DNA of 64,000 bases from assembly GCA_027625915.1 (NCBI GenBank), contig JANTQA010000032.1, positions 12,478,001 to 12,542,000 of the forward strand. The letters run 5' to 3'. A program made the translations under genes and the position numbers. A model generated the notes under the pieces. That model saw nothing but the letters and a program-made list of their open reading frames with translations, ran no database searches and was not told the origin of the DNA. Below, in pieces: positions 23,701 to 35,405 of this stretch (position 1 is the stretch's first letter; the number at the start of each line of letters is the position of its first letter). Origin of the DNA: Anaeramoeba flamelloides (lineage: Eukaryota; Metamonada; Anaeramoebidae).

Positions 23701-26060
23701 TCTGAAAAATTGAAAAGCTTATGTACTTTCCATCATTTCTTTTTTACTCAGATATCAAAAAATTTCGGAATTTTTGATAATGTAAAAAAATGTAATGACC
23801 ATTTTCGCGAGTAGATGAATGTTTGTAAATTAGTCTTATTATCATATAAATGACCATTAATAATACAACTTCATAATATAATAACAATCTAGTTACTAAA
23901 AATAAAATTATCTCTTAATGAAATCATTTTTTTCTTCTTTAATTTTATTTCAAAATTTAAAATTTGAACTTTTTGAAAAAGCATATTCAAGGAAAAAATC
24001 TATATTATTGTTGAGTTGGAAGATTCCCTTTCAATAGATTTAAGAAACCAAAACTAAAGCGATAAATCTGCTACTTGGTGATGTTTTTTTTTTTTTTCAA
24101 TTCATCAAAAACATTGATTGGAAACAAATGCAATTTATTGAAGATAAGGAAGCTCTATGAATAGAAGAATAAATTTTGTTGTTTCAATTTCAAATTATTT
24201 TTCATCGCATTTATTCCAACCTTTAATGAAAATTACCATACTTATAATTAAACAAAAGTATATTTTTTTATTTTATAATTAATTTGTCTGAAAACAAACC
24301 AAAAAAACAGAGAAAAAGATTATAATTGTTTCCCTTTTCACTCAATATTACTGTTTAATATTTAAAAAGGATCAGTATGAACCAAATTTCAGATTGCTTA
24401 CATTTTCAAAAAGATTACAGGTTAATCTCACGAATAAAATGATTACTAAACCAAAACCCAATGATAAAAGAATTGAATAATCCTGATAGCAAATATTTTT
24501 TTTGGTTGATCTGAAATTCAACCAAGGTGACTCAAAAAGTTCTTATTTATGAAACGATCCTTTCAATAACAATTCAAAAAAAAAAACAAAAAACTAAAAA
24601 ATAATAACATAATAATTAACTTTGTGTTGAGGGTTGTCTTCTTGTTTTCTTCACTTTACTTTTACAAATGATCTTGATTTTACTTTTGAAAAAAAAAAAA
24701 AAAAAAAAAGAATACAATATGCATTTTCCAAATGGATTTTATGATTGGATCTTGTCTTCTCTGCTTGAATGATGATTATTGTTTAACCAAACACGTTCTA
24801 TTTGATAAAACTTTTAAAGTTGGATAATTAAGGCATCTATAAAAGAATAAAATCTAATAGGTGCTAAAAAAAATTAAGTTTTTCATTTTTAATTGTAAAT
24901 TCTTTTTCTACTTTTCATTTTGAATTTTTTTCCAAATATCACCAATAGCTCTCAGAACCAGTTAAAAATTACACTTTTTATGAGAATATGACGTATTTGA
25001 AAAACGGGCATCTTCTTGGGAAAATGGTAAATTCGTTGACATTCAAAATATTTTTTGTGGATAATCAAAATGTAGAAAAAAAATTAAACTTCATTTATTT
25101 ACAAAAAAAAAATGTTATTTCAACTTTTGACAACTTTATTTTTTAATAAATTTTCAGACTTTGTGGAATTCCCAACTTTTTGCTGCAGACTGTAGTAAAG
25201 TTTTCAATATCAAATCGAAATATCCATGTTTTGATTTCCCTTGGCCAAGGGGTTTTTAAATCGTTTATTCTGTATTCCAAATGTTACAAAAGCAATCCAT
25301 AGGTATAATTTTAAATACTAATAGGAGAAAACTTAAAATCGAGTTTACACCTTATAAAAACCACGAATTTTCAGATGCATCATCTGACTGACTGAATTAA
25401 ATTTTTGACTTTTAACCACTGAATAAGAATTTTAACAAAATACCTTCATATTTATGAGGTTAACAGGAGGCAATTCTTAAGTGGTTGTCTGGGTTTGCTC
25501 TCTAGCCCGATTCAAAAGTATCTCTTTTTTTAAGTTAGAGATTAATACCCCCAGAATAATTTAAAGTTGCTGAGATCTCAAAAATTTTGAAAAAAAAATA
25601 AAAAAATTAATTTTTGAACTAGAGCAAAGAATAAACATTGAAATTTAAAAATAAAATGTCTAAAAAAAAAAAAAAATAATAATAATAATAATAATAATAA
25701 TAATTTACCGGGTGGTCCATGAAGGAGTATTCCTCTAACATGTTTAATACCAAGTTTTTTAATAACATTTGGTGGGAACACACGTGAAGCAAAAGCTCTT
25801 CTAAAGATATTACTAAATTCGGAATCTAAGCCACCAATTCCCATATCTTCAAAATTCCAATCACTTTTGAAAAGTGAACTTCCACCAGATCTATTATAAA
25901 ATTTTTAAATTAGGGTTTTTGTGTTTATATTTTGGAAAATAAAACGGATTTTTTAATTAATTTTTATTCAAATTCAAATTTTTCAAGATAGAAAATGTAA
26001 TTTTGGTTTTTTTTTTTTTTTTTTTTTTTGTATTTCTTTTATTTTTTTTTTCTTTTGTTT

Positions 26061-26099
<39 letters not shown>

Positions 26100-27567
26100 C
26101 TTTTTTTTGTTTTTTTTTTTTCTTTTTTTTGTTTTTTTTTTTCTTTTATTTGTTTTTTTTTTCTTTTATTTGTTTTTTTCTTTTTTTTAAAATTTCGTTT
26201 TTTTTTCTTTTATTTTGAAAAAATTCAAATGTATAATGTTGTTTTAAGGAGTAAGGAAAAGGGTTTATAACAAAGCCCAGAAAATAGGACCATTGAAGTT
26301 TGGTGAAAAGTTTTCAAGAAACTTTTTGAAAATTTTGTGGTACTCTTTTTTAAATTGGCTTTTTGCTCAGAAACAATAAAATATTCCGAATTACGATCCA
26401 TCAAAAGTCGTGACTTTATAGTCAATTTTGTTGATGTGTAAAATCGAAAAAAATTACAGTTTGTCTCAGTTTAATAGTAAAAAGGAAAATGAAACTTACC
26501 CGCCGCCTTTTAATTTAAGTTGTGCGCCTTGTTTTTTATCAAATCTAATTTGGGATTGAGAAACTAAAATTCCTCGTTCGTTTATTGTTAGCTCAAGCTC
26601 GTTTTTTTCATTTTCTTTTTCATCTTTATCGATTTTTAAGATCGACTCAAGTTCCATTGTTTCTAAAGACTTGGCAGATAGCCTTAAGTAATAGACATCA
26701 TAGTCAATTACAAATTCTTGCCCGACAGAAAAGACTTGGTTTTGGAAGTTTGAAATTACTCTTCTTGCAAGTTTGGTTGCATCAATTGTTGGGTTGGATC
26801 GGTTTTTAATCATAAAATCAACCTCAAAGGTAATTTTTGAAATGTAAATAGAGGTTTTTGGAACTGACCATGGAATAATCTTAATGAAGATTAAAGTTTT
26901 TTTTATTTTTTTTTTTTTTTTTGGTTTTTTGTTGGTTTTGTTTGTGTTTTTTGTTTTTTTTTTTTGGAAAAAAATAGGTTGAAAATTAAATGAGTCAAAG
27001 AAAGAAAAGAGAGAAAAGAAAAGAAAAGAAAAGAAAAGAAAAGAAAAGAAAAGAAAGGAAAGGAAAGGAAAAAAGAGTAAATAAAAAAGTGTTTAAAAGG
27101 GGATTGAAATTACTTGAACTTTATCGTTTCTACCAATATCTAACGAAATTTTTTGGATGTTGGAAAGTGTTATGCACCCTTTTTTGACTTTTTTATGGGG
27201 ACATATTGTGTAGACTAGAGAAAAATTAATTGTTCCATACCCACTTTTTGGTTGTCTGTTTTGAAAAGAGAAATAAAATATTTGAATAAAATTAAGAAAC
27301 AAAATTAAAGAAGAAAAAAATTAAAAACAAAAAAGAAAAGAAGAAATTGGCCTCGATCTTACTCTGCAAATATTAAATTAAAATCTTCTGGGTTAATATA
27401 GATTTTATTTGTCAACATTTTTTCTTTGTCAATCGATTTGACTGGCTTGAATTGTGTCACTATTTGATTTTTTTTTTTTTTTTTTTTTTTTTGGTTTGTT
27501 GTGAGAACAAAGCAAAAAGTTTAACGAAAAATTTTTTTAAAAAGAAACTAAAGTCAAGACAATTACT
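20707..27567 (-). CDS. NSF: N-ethylmaleimide-sensitive factor (NSF/Sec18), AAA+ ATPase that recycles SNARE complexes
   Basis: Exons (minus strand): 27567 (first base of the start codon), 27459-27363, 27255-27114, 26879-26500, 25890-25709 and 22133-20707. All junctions are GT-AG and phases agree. The sum is 2229 bases, 742 residues, close to the ~744 of animal NSF. The N domain covers about 1-200 ([29 protein letters not shown]). '[16 protein letters not shown]' leads into D1 with Walker A GPPGTGKT, Walker [12 protein letters not shown] and 'LRPGRLEV'. D2 has Walker A GKPGTGKT, where animal enzymes have GPPHSGKT, then '[13 protein letters not shown]' and '[15 protein letters not shown]'. NSF hexamers, with alpha-SNAP, pull apart SNARE bundles on membranes. 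The start is inferred: splicing creates ATG (A|TG) giving MTQFKPVKS. The 5' exon extends further as untranslated sequence. A 3.6 kb intron splits the D1 P-loop. Confidence 0.93.
22335..22458. mobile_element. Short inverted-repeat element (MITE-like) in NSF intron
   Basis: Perfect 16 bp terminal inverted repeat 'ATTTTAAAAAAGTGTG' at both ends of a 124 bp unit with no coding capacity. Single copy in the window as far as I can see. Confidence 0.5.
25675..25704. repeat. (AAT)n microsatellite
   Basis: About ten AAT units next to the donor site of the long NSF intron. Confidence 0.9.
26005..26215. repeat. Poly-T-rich low-complexity tract
   Basis: About 210 bases of T interrupted by single C, G or A, in the NSF intron 25891-26499. 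Open frames reported through it (poly-Phe) are artefacts of composition. On the transcribed strand it is A-rich. Confidence 0.9.
27000..27075. repeat. (AAAAG)n microsatellite
   Basis: About twelve AAAAG-type pentamers ending in AAAGG variants, inside the NSF intron 26880-27113. On the transcribed strand this is a CT-rich tract upstream of the acceptor. Confidence 0.9.
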
Positions 27568-27678
27568 TGATCGGTTTTTGAATTTATGAAATAAAAATAA
27601 AACTTTTGATAAAATAAATAAGAAAAAAATAAATCCAAAATTCGTTTAGGTTTGAATTAAAGAACTTGAAAAAATGAT

Positions 27679-27953
27679 TTACTTCAATAAACCTTTTGCT
27701 ATTTGAGAAAGCACAAATTCTACAAAATTTTCATAAAGCTTTTCCAAAAAATCTCAATAATATCTTCATATTTAAACTCTTTTTTATCTGAAGACTTTGC
27801 TGGGAAATTAATTCCACCATTGAGAATTTCAGAAAGTTTGATGGTTTTGTCTTGCTTTAATTCCACTCTGTTTTTTGTTTGGTTCTAAACAAAATATAAA
27901 TTTGGTTCAATTTATCATTCAATTCACAATATACCCTCTTGGTTGTTTGGCAT
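27679..27953 (-). CDS. Tiny gene, ~68 residues, not recognised; one-base shift in a homopolymer
   Basis: Exon 1 is 27953-27935 (MPNNQE plus one base) before GTATAT. Exon 2 is 27865-27679 after an AG acceptor. The joined frame reads VELKQDKTIKLSEILNGG, then 'KEFKYEDIIEIF'. At a run of six T (minus strand; 27746-27751) the coding frame moves by one base and continues 'LEKLYENFVEFVLSQIAKGL', ending LK-TAA. With one extra T the gene would be 68 residues of clean, mixed-codon coding sequence, so a homopolymer sequencing error or a recent mutation is likely. The C-terminal 30 residues look like an amphipathic helix. There are no Cys motifs, signal peptide or membrane segment. It lies about 110 bases upstream of the NSF 5' exon on the same strand. 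Function unknown. Confidence 0.5.
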
Positions 27954-28014
27954 TACTGTTTTTTTAATAAACCGTGTTGATTTAGATAAATAGATTTTTT
28001 CAAACCTTTGCTAG

Positions 28015-28172
28015 TTTTTGAAATATAAACGTTAAAAATTTTCACTTCATTTTCAGCTTTTTCTTTTATAAATAAAGATACAAATTACCAGAAACTTATT
28101 TGAGAACTCAATTTAGTTCGGGAAATACGAAAAGGAAGTGAATTTTTTTTCCTCTTTAGAATTAAAATCCGA
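28015..28172. mobile_element. TA-flanked MITE, copy 5 (diverged)
   Basis: Recognised by 'AAAAATTTTCACTTCATTTT' on the left and 'CGAAAAGGAAGTGAATTTTT' on the right in inverted arrangement, with 'GAGAACTCAATTTAGTTC' between. Termini are eroded, so boundaries are approximate. Confidence 0.45.
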
Positions 28173-28245
28173 GGAGTTTTGTGTTTAAAAATTTGTTTTT
28201 TTGAATGTTGTTTTGCAAATTTTTGATATTATTTTGGTTTTTTAA

Positions 28246-29440
28246 GGGGGTAAGTACATTTTTCATTTTTTGAGTGCCACGGATTATGTGAAACTGAATT
28301 CTTCAATTCATTTCTTTAGCCAAATACATTGATTTTTTCATAAAAACTAGAGTGGAATATATCCTTGTATAAGGTATTTTCATACCAACTCAAAAAAATG
28401 GAAAAATTGATCAAAAAAAAATAAAGAAAAATCATTAATTTCTTGATCTTATCTATTACCTTTGACACAATTTCTTATTCGTTATTTGGTTTTATTTTTA
28501 ATTCTTTATGATTATAATTTTGTTTGGAAAATTTTTGATAAACAAATTACTGTTTATTTCTAAAGAATTTCCAAAATGAATTTAAAAATCGTATTTTTTA
28601 TTTAATTCTTCTAATTCTAGTTTTAGTTGAGAAAATCAGATATTTTTTCAATACTTCCTGAGAATAAGGGGTTATTTGACAAATTTGTTTGATTTGATAA
28701 TTATTTATTATCCATTGAAATGAGAACTAAAAAAAAATCTAAATTTCTGATTGAAATTTTTCAATGAATTTTTCAATTATTTTGATTTGAATATTTTGGA
28801 ACTGTTTTTTGATACAAAGAATTCAACTCCTCTATTTTAATTTTTGAAATATTTTTCTTTTTTTTGGTTTTTTTTGATAAAAATATTTGAAAATTGAATT
28901 TTGAAAGCATATTTGTCACAAAAATGTTTTTTACAATAATAATAAATAGTAACGGGGCGAGAAATTCAAGGAAAAAAATAGTTTTTATTCATACAAACTA
29001 AGAAGATAAGTAAAAATAATCCTCAAAAATAGGCTTTTATCGATTTTTTTTTTTTTTTTTTTTCAATATTGATTTCAACAAATTTATTTGGAATGTTGAT
29101 CTTTCGTGTTTGGTCTTCTAAAAGAAAATATTTATTCCAAATACACACCCTTTTGAGGTATATTTTTTTGGTTTACTGTTTGATTAATTTCAATCATTCG
29201 TATAAACACTTTTCTAGATCCAAAACCAAATTTAAACCAAAATTGAATCAAAAAAAATGTTCAAAAAATTGAAAAATTAAAGATTCAATTCTAAAATACT
29301 TTGATTCTTTCTTTTCACGAATAGAATAATGAATGATGTTTTGGTTCCAAAGTTTCAATATCTGTTGGCACTCAAAAAATATTTTTCAGTAATGTTCACA
29401 CAATGAAAATTTTTCAAAATAGTAAAATGTACTTACTTCC
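28246..29440 (+). mobile_element. ~1.2 kb TTAA element, copy A (best termini)
   Basis: 1195 bp lying exactly between two TTAA tetranucleotides (28242-28245 and 29441-29444). The left end is GGGGGTAAGTACATTT and the right end inverted is GGAAGTAAGTACATTT, so TTAA is probably a duplicated target. A subterminal 'TTTTTGAGTGCCA' occurs near both ends in inverted orientation. Only short, interrupted frames remain and no transposase motif is visible, so it is either a non-autonomous element or a dead one. Confidence 0.75.
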
Positions 29441-29450
29441 TTAATTGTTA

Positions 29451-31992
29451 TTGAAACAAAAAGTTTTTAAGGATGTTGTTTATTTTTGAAAAAGAAGTCT
29501 GTCTTGAGAATAAAACAATTGTCCATATTGAATAAAAGCAAATTTGGGGTTTTTCAAGATCTCATGATTATTTCTTCTTCTAATCGAACCAAATACTCAA
29601 ATATCTTTTTGTAACCAATGCGGAACGAACCTGTAAGAACTCTTATATGCCCATATTATTAAACTTTTTGAAATAATATTTATTTGTAAATAATTTGTCC
29701 GATTCTCTCGTAAAATTTTCAGAGTGATAAAATTTTGGTTGGTTAACTTTTATTTTCAATTCCGGAATATTAATTCATTTACAATACTTGTATTTTACAG
29801 TATATATCACACAAAATAAGCAAATAGATTGATAAAGTTCTCTAAATACAAGAAATGATTTTAAGGCAAAGTTTAAGGTAAAAATTGAAAATAAAGTGTA
29901 ATTTTTTATCATTTCATTTTACAAAAAAAACTTTGAAAAAATTTCAAAATCATTTTAACAATTTAGACAGCTAAATAAAACATTTTTCCTAAAAACATCG
30001 TATATATATATATTATATTATATCAAACTGTTGGATTTATTTATAGTGGATTTTAGTAACAAGTTTGTTTCAATTTGATTGTGTTAGTTCTTAAATAGTA
30101 TGGCTGAACATAGAAGCTTGTGGAAAAATGATTAGGTAAAATACACTATTGTAACTACTGTTTGATTTGTAAATTAAAGTTTTACTAAAGGTATTTTTTC
30201 AGTAAAAAAAAAAATAAATATTTAAGACCTCAGTTAAAAAAAATGAAAAAAAACTTCTAAAAAAAAAAAACCTAAGATTTATTTACCAAAACAACACAAA
30301 AAAATTTAAATCTTCAAAAAAACAAACAAAAACACTAAGCTCAATATTTTGAAACATTTGTATATCCAAAATTGAGTTTTTTTTTTCTATTTAATCACCT
30401 CCCTTCCTAAAAATGTTACTATCAACTAATTCTAAATGTTTAAAATTTTACAGCCAGCCCCATATTCAAAATACAAAAATTGAACAAAATTTAATATACA
30501 AAAAGAATTTTCAATATAAAAATTGGTATTCTAGAAAAATAATTTGTGATAAAAAAAAATTTTAAAAAAATCTGTATAAATTTGTGATTTTTTTTTTGTA
30601 CCGAAACTTTTGAAAAAATTTTGTATCTTAAAAGTGGAACTAATTAGAGAAATATTAGAAAAATAATCCACATGATAACAAATTCAACAAGGAATAAATA
30701 AAAAAATATGTAAAATCGAGATTTCGCTCAATCTTCAAGAAATCTCAATTATTTTTGAATTATTTACTGATACATCTTTCTATCTTCAATTAATTTAAAA
30801 CAGATCAATCTTTCTTTCATTATAATTTAATTGAAGATATAACTAGCATATTCTAACAACACCAAATATATATAAAAGTAGTATTAGAGTGGTTTATAAC
30901 CCCATTCAAAATTAAATATACCAAAAGATCAAAAAACTAACAAAAAAAGGATATTCCTGAAACAAATCAAAAACTTGAAAAATTCAAAAATTTTTTAATG
31001 ATCGAAAACAGACTTTAAAATTCCTTTTTATAAAAAAATATTATAAACATAATGTAATGTATTAGCCTGGTTAATAGATATATCACAGAACTTGTGAAAA
31101 ACAAATCTCTTAACACTTATTGGGGTACATAATTATTATTAATAATATTTTTTTTTTTTATTTTTAATTGTTTGAAATCGCTGAAAATATACTAATATCT
31201 AATAGATCATACACTCATGCATTATAGAAAAATCTCAACACCTCACCCTCTCTGAGACATCAAATTTCTTCAAAAACATCAAGTAGAATTCGAAAATATA
31301 AAATTTATTTTGGATAGTCTTTACATATTTGGGAAAAACTGTAATATATCGTCTAATCTATACATTCAATTCAAAATGATCTTATTTTTCAGAGCCTATT
31401 TTCAATAAAAGAGAATTGTTGAAAAGTTCATTCTATTTTCTATTTTTCTTTTTCCTCATTAACTATTTTTTAATTTATTATAATGAGTAATTTTAGATCA
31501 AACCAAAATTTACTTTTTTTAATTAATATTGTTTATTTCATCTAAATCAAACTTTGACCAAATAAGCCAAAGATGAATAATAAATTATAATTGAAGGCTT
31601 ATCACCAAAAATAAAAAGTTATGTGAGTATCAAGCAATTAAAAAATTATAAATTGATTTTTCATTTTTTTTTAAAAAATTTTGAAAATCGAAATGAAAAA
31701 TTAAATCAGAGACTATATTTTACATGTTATTGCTGCTTTGATCAATTTTTTAAAAATTTATAGATCAAACAAAACCCTTAAAAACAAAATTAATAATCGG
31801 AAATTTATGGTTCGTTTTGTTTTTTTCTGGCTTTTGTACTGTAAAACAAAATAAAACAATTTTTTTGTAATTTATTTATTGTTTTAATAAGAAATATTTT
31901 TTTTTAATTTCTTAAAACTTTTTTGTTGGTCAAGTGTATTGACATTTTAATAGTGTTTGGTGTTGTTTAGGATTTGTATTAGCAATTGCCAT
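29451..31992. other. AT-rich spacer, no gene seen
   Basis: No coding signal. Patches near 30455-30475 ('AGCCCCATATTCAAAATA') and 30898-30925 ('ATAACCCCATTCAAAATTAA') resemble termini of the GATCGATCAA family and may be eroded copies. Ends with the presumed CSN7 3' untranslated region. Confidence 0.4.
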
Positions 31993-32977
31993 TTAAAAGA
32001 ATTTTCTAAACCTGCCACCCATTCCACCCATTCCACCCATTCTCATCATTCCACCCATCCCCCTTCTTCCCATAAATTCTTCGTCTTCATCATCGTCATC
32101 GTCGATTCCGAGGTACTGTTTAATTTTGAATGCTTCTTGTTTTGATTCTGTTGTTAACAAAATGTTGATCCATTTTTTTTTATCGTCAATATCACTCTCG
32201 ATTTTTTTCTTTTTTTTTTCTGTCTCTTCTGATACGAGTGTTGCAAATTTTCCCTTTTCGCTTAATGAATCAAGGAGTGTCTCGATGTTTTTGAGCCAGT
32301 CCTCTAAAACGGAAACTACTCCTCCTATTTCTCGTGGTGGAACGTCTCTTCCCATTGTTTCTTGGACTTCCAACATGGATTCCTTCTGATCTAATTTGGC
32401 GACAATTAGGCCCATATAAATGCTATCGATAATTAAATCTTCCAATTCTCTCACCTCACTTATTCCTAATTCTTTTTGAAGTACTGAATAAGGCACGTGC
32501 TGTTATTGTATTTATTGTTATTGTTAGCGTTGTTTTGTTTAGTTTTGTTTTGTTTTGTTTCGATGAGTTGTTTTTGTTTTTGTTTTGTTTCTTTGTTTGA
32601 TCCGTTTTGTTTTATTTGTATTGAAAAAAATAAATTACTTTTGTAGAATAAGCTAAAGAAACAATAGTAAGCATCCTTAATTTATGAATTTGGAATTCTG
32701 TAATTTCAGGTAGTTCAGATTTTCTTTTTTGATAATCTTGAAAGGTACCAAAAGCAAAGATTTCGAGTAATTCGACCCATTTTTTGTCTTCTGTCTTTTT
32801 AAGGTTTTGTACGTTCTCTCGATTTAAAATTTCACCAAAAACGAATAAGTGCTTGCTATTGATTGCACGTTTGATAATCGAAACAATTCCTTTTCCGCTG
32901 CTGTTTTTTAATAAGATTTCAAATTCAACAAAGTGTTTTTTTGCGAATGTTCTTTGTTTTGGGCTTATTAGTGCCAT
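31993..32977 (-). CDS. CSN7: COP9 signalosome subunit 7 (PCI-domain protein)
   Basis: Two exons, 32977-32639 and 32499-31993, joined across a 139 bp GTAATT-AG intron in phase 0; 281 residues. Animal CSN7 has about 275. Exon 1 gives 'SGKGIVSIIKRAINSKHLFV' and 'LLEIFAFGTFQDYQ', then 'LPEITEFQIHKLRMLTIVSL', the helical part of the CSN7 PCI domain. Exon 2 starts 'HVPYSVLQKELGISEVREL', then 'EDLIIDSIYMGLIVAKLDQK' and 'VQETMGRDV', the winged-helix end and the family's conserved 'LDQ..LEV....GRD' signature. A coiled coil follows (about residues 190-235). CSN7 is a scaffold subunit of the COP9 signalosome, which removes NEDD8 from cullins. Odd feature: the C-terminus is an acidic DDDDDEDEE run, then a Gly/Met-rich tail (GMGGMMRMGGMGGMGG) that I do not know from other CSN7 proteins. 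Confidence 0.92.
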
Positions 32978-34282
32978 ATTGAAATTATTTTTAAAATTTG
33001 AAAAAATTAGAAAAATGAAAGGATAAAAGTCGATTTCTATTGAAAGGGATCAATAAAGATTTCTGAATTGTCAAAGGAACCTTTCAGGCGTTAGGTTTAT
33101 AATGAATTGACGGTTTGTGAGAAAGATGATATATTTACTTTTATGAAATTTAAGGGTGTCGAATAGTTTACTAACTAAAAGTATTTCAGTTTATTTGGGA
33201 TTGAATCATTGATATCATTTCTTTACAATTTACTGATAAATTCAAATATATTTAATAAATTTTTTCGTTCATTTCTCATTTTAGAATCTTGAAATATCAT
33301 AACTCAACCTTTAAAACAACTCAAGAGAAAGAACCTTTTCAAGAACAACCAATTTTATAATGTTTTTTTATCTTTTAAGACAATAAAATGCTTTCTTCAA
33401 AGCTTATGTAAGAAATTTATAAATTGGAAATATGAACTAAAAATTTTCAGATATTTATTTGAATTTATCAGTATTGTACTTTAAGTGGGATGAAATTTAC
33501 TTTAAAGTTTCTTAAAAAAGGGGTTTAACAATCATCTAACCTTTGAATAATTTAAACTAATAAATCAGTTAGATTTCAATTCTGTTCTGTTTATTTTGAA
33601 ACATTTTTGGAGATTTATTTAATTCTTCGAGTTTGATTTTTTCGGAAAGCTGAAGTAAATTTTAAAGATTTTAATTTTACAATTGATAGAAAATAAATAA
33701 ACTAATGTTTTAGTTAAACAGGAGAGTGAGATATACACCAGTCTTTTACCTTTATATCCAAATTAAAAAAGCAAATCACTATAATTAAAAAATTGATCTT
33801 AAAAAAATAAAAAAAAATCTTTTAATTATTGATCTTATCAACACAATTTGATATAATCACTTCTTCTTTCTCCACTTTTATTTTTCTATTGGGATCAAAA
33901 AACTTTTTTTTGAAAATTTTATTGATTAACAAATACTTTTCTGATACAAAAATATTTTGAAAATGTATATAAATTAATACACAATTTTCCACCCAAAGTT
34001 ACTCGGTTATAGGGGGTGAATTACATAATAGTAAGGGTTAAATTTGTATTAGATGGAAAAAATAATATTTGGTAATTTTCAAAATTGAAATCACCCTTTT
34101 TAATTTTTTTTTTTCAATTTTTTTTTTTTTTTTGAGATTTAATGAATTATAGATTTATTATTATTGTAAGACCGCTAATCACATCGGTAAAACAATTGTT
34201 ATTCGAATTTCACTTAAACAAAGAAAATTACTGGAGAGAAATTATATTGACTTCTCTTAATATTTTAATTTCTTCTTTGATC
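32978..34282. other. Spacer upstream of CSN7, with a TTAA-element fragment
   Basis: Contains the CSN7 promoter region. Bases 33700-33960 resemble the middle of the ~1.2 kb TTAA element ('TTATTGATCTTATCAACAC' then 'TTTGATATAATCACTTCTTC'). No other feature recognised. Confidence 0.4.
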
Positions 34283-34436
34283 CTGATATTTGAATAATAA
34301 ATGTGAAAATTTTTTCATTTCTTTTTCAAATAGAGACCACAAATACCAACATACTTCGTTAATGAGACTTGATTTCTAAAAGAAAAGTATGGAAAATGAA
34401 GTGAAAATTGTTTCCTATTTATTATTCAAATACCAA
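34283..34436. mobile_element. TA-flanked MITE, copy 3
   Basis: Left 'CTGATATTTGAATAATAAAT' and right (inverted) 'TTGGTATTTGAATAATAAAT', with 'TTTTCATTTCTTTTTC' and 'GAAAATGAAGTGAAAATTG' as the inner arms. Confidence 0.6.
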
Positions 34437-34870
34437 TTGACTTTCAAAATGAACCTTGTTTTTATTCTCAATGGGTAACAAGAATTTTGAGGTTTCAATT
34501 TTTAAGAAAATTTATTGATTGTTTAGTTATTATTTCATATATTAATTATTGTTTTATATTTATTATTCTACTTATTTTTTCTTTGTTCTTCAATGTTCAA
34601 TTATAAAAATCGATTGGTATTTGAAGAAAAAAAAAAAAACATTGTTTGTCTTTGACAGAAAAAAAATTTTTTTTATTTATTTCACCTAATACTGATTGAT
34701 TTAAAGAAAAGATGATATTTTTTCAAGATTTTTTCTTTAGAAAATTTTCATTTTTTTTTAATTTTTTTCATCTTTTTAATTTTTTTTTTAATTTAAATTT
34801 GTTAAATTATAAAATATAATGATATTAGTTTTATTTATTATATTATTTTTAAATTATTTACTATCAAATA

Positions 34871-35405
34871 TAAACCCCATTCCAAAAATTTCCAAACACC
34901 TAGAATCGAAAATAGGTGAAAAAAACCTAAATTTAATTTATTATATCATTCTTTATGTAATATAAAATCATATTTAAATCATCAAGTATTAATATTTTTA
35001 TAAGACTCATTTTTATACAAATAAAAGAAAAAAATTTAAAAACAAACAAAAAAATCAGCGAGTCCAAAATGATGAAACGAGCCAAATAAAAAAAGCATTG
35101 ATAAATATTGTTGAAATTTCACCAACAATTGTTGATCGATCAAATGTTAAGATACCATCAATCAATTTTATATGCATTTTTCAATTTAACGGACTAAAAA
35201 ATAACTTTCTATCAACCATCCTATAAAAATTTCCATATCAAACCAAACAGATTACTTAACATGAAAAAAGGATATGAAAGCAAAACAAAAGAGAAAAAAA
35301 ATTAAATCTTTTGAAAATTCAAAATTATTACAAATTGAATGTAAAATGAAATATTGTTATCCTTTAGTATGTTTAAACTGGTTACAAATTTTTGGGATTT
35401 AGTTT
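34871..35405. mobile_element. GATCGATCAA-family element, copy 2
   Basis: About 535 bp; starts 'AACCCCATTCCAAAAATT' and contains 'TTGTTGATCGATCAAATG' near 35140. It matches the reverse complement of the copy at 41338-41873, including 'GAAATTTCACCAACAATTG' and 'GATGAAACGAGCCAAATAAA' type landmarks. No coding frame. Confidence 0.6.

Larger units (their letters stand above)
22134..25708 (-). other. 3.6 kb NSF intron inside the D1 Walker A motif
   Basis: Donor GTAAATT directly after ..CATGGACCACCCG and acceptor AAATACAG before GAACCGGAAAGAC, so GPPG|TGKT is rejoined. It is six or more times longer than the other NSF introns (107-609 bp). It holds a small inverted-repeat element at 22335-22458, an (AAT)n tract at the donor side (25675-25704) and otherwise featureless AT-rich DNA. 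A slightly GC-richer patch at 25440-25530 has no recognised identity. Confidence 0.85.

Noticed and set aside
26003-26270. Poly-Phe open frames
   Set aside because: They are translations of an intronic poly-T tract in NSF, not genes.
31957-32389. Plus-strand frames with His/Ser/Thr repeats opposite CSN7
   Set aside because: Antisense reading of the Gly/Met-rich CSN7 tail and its coiled coil.
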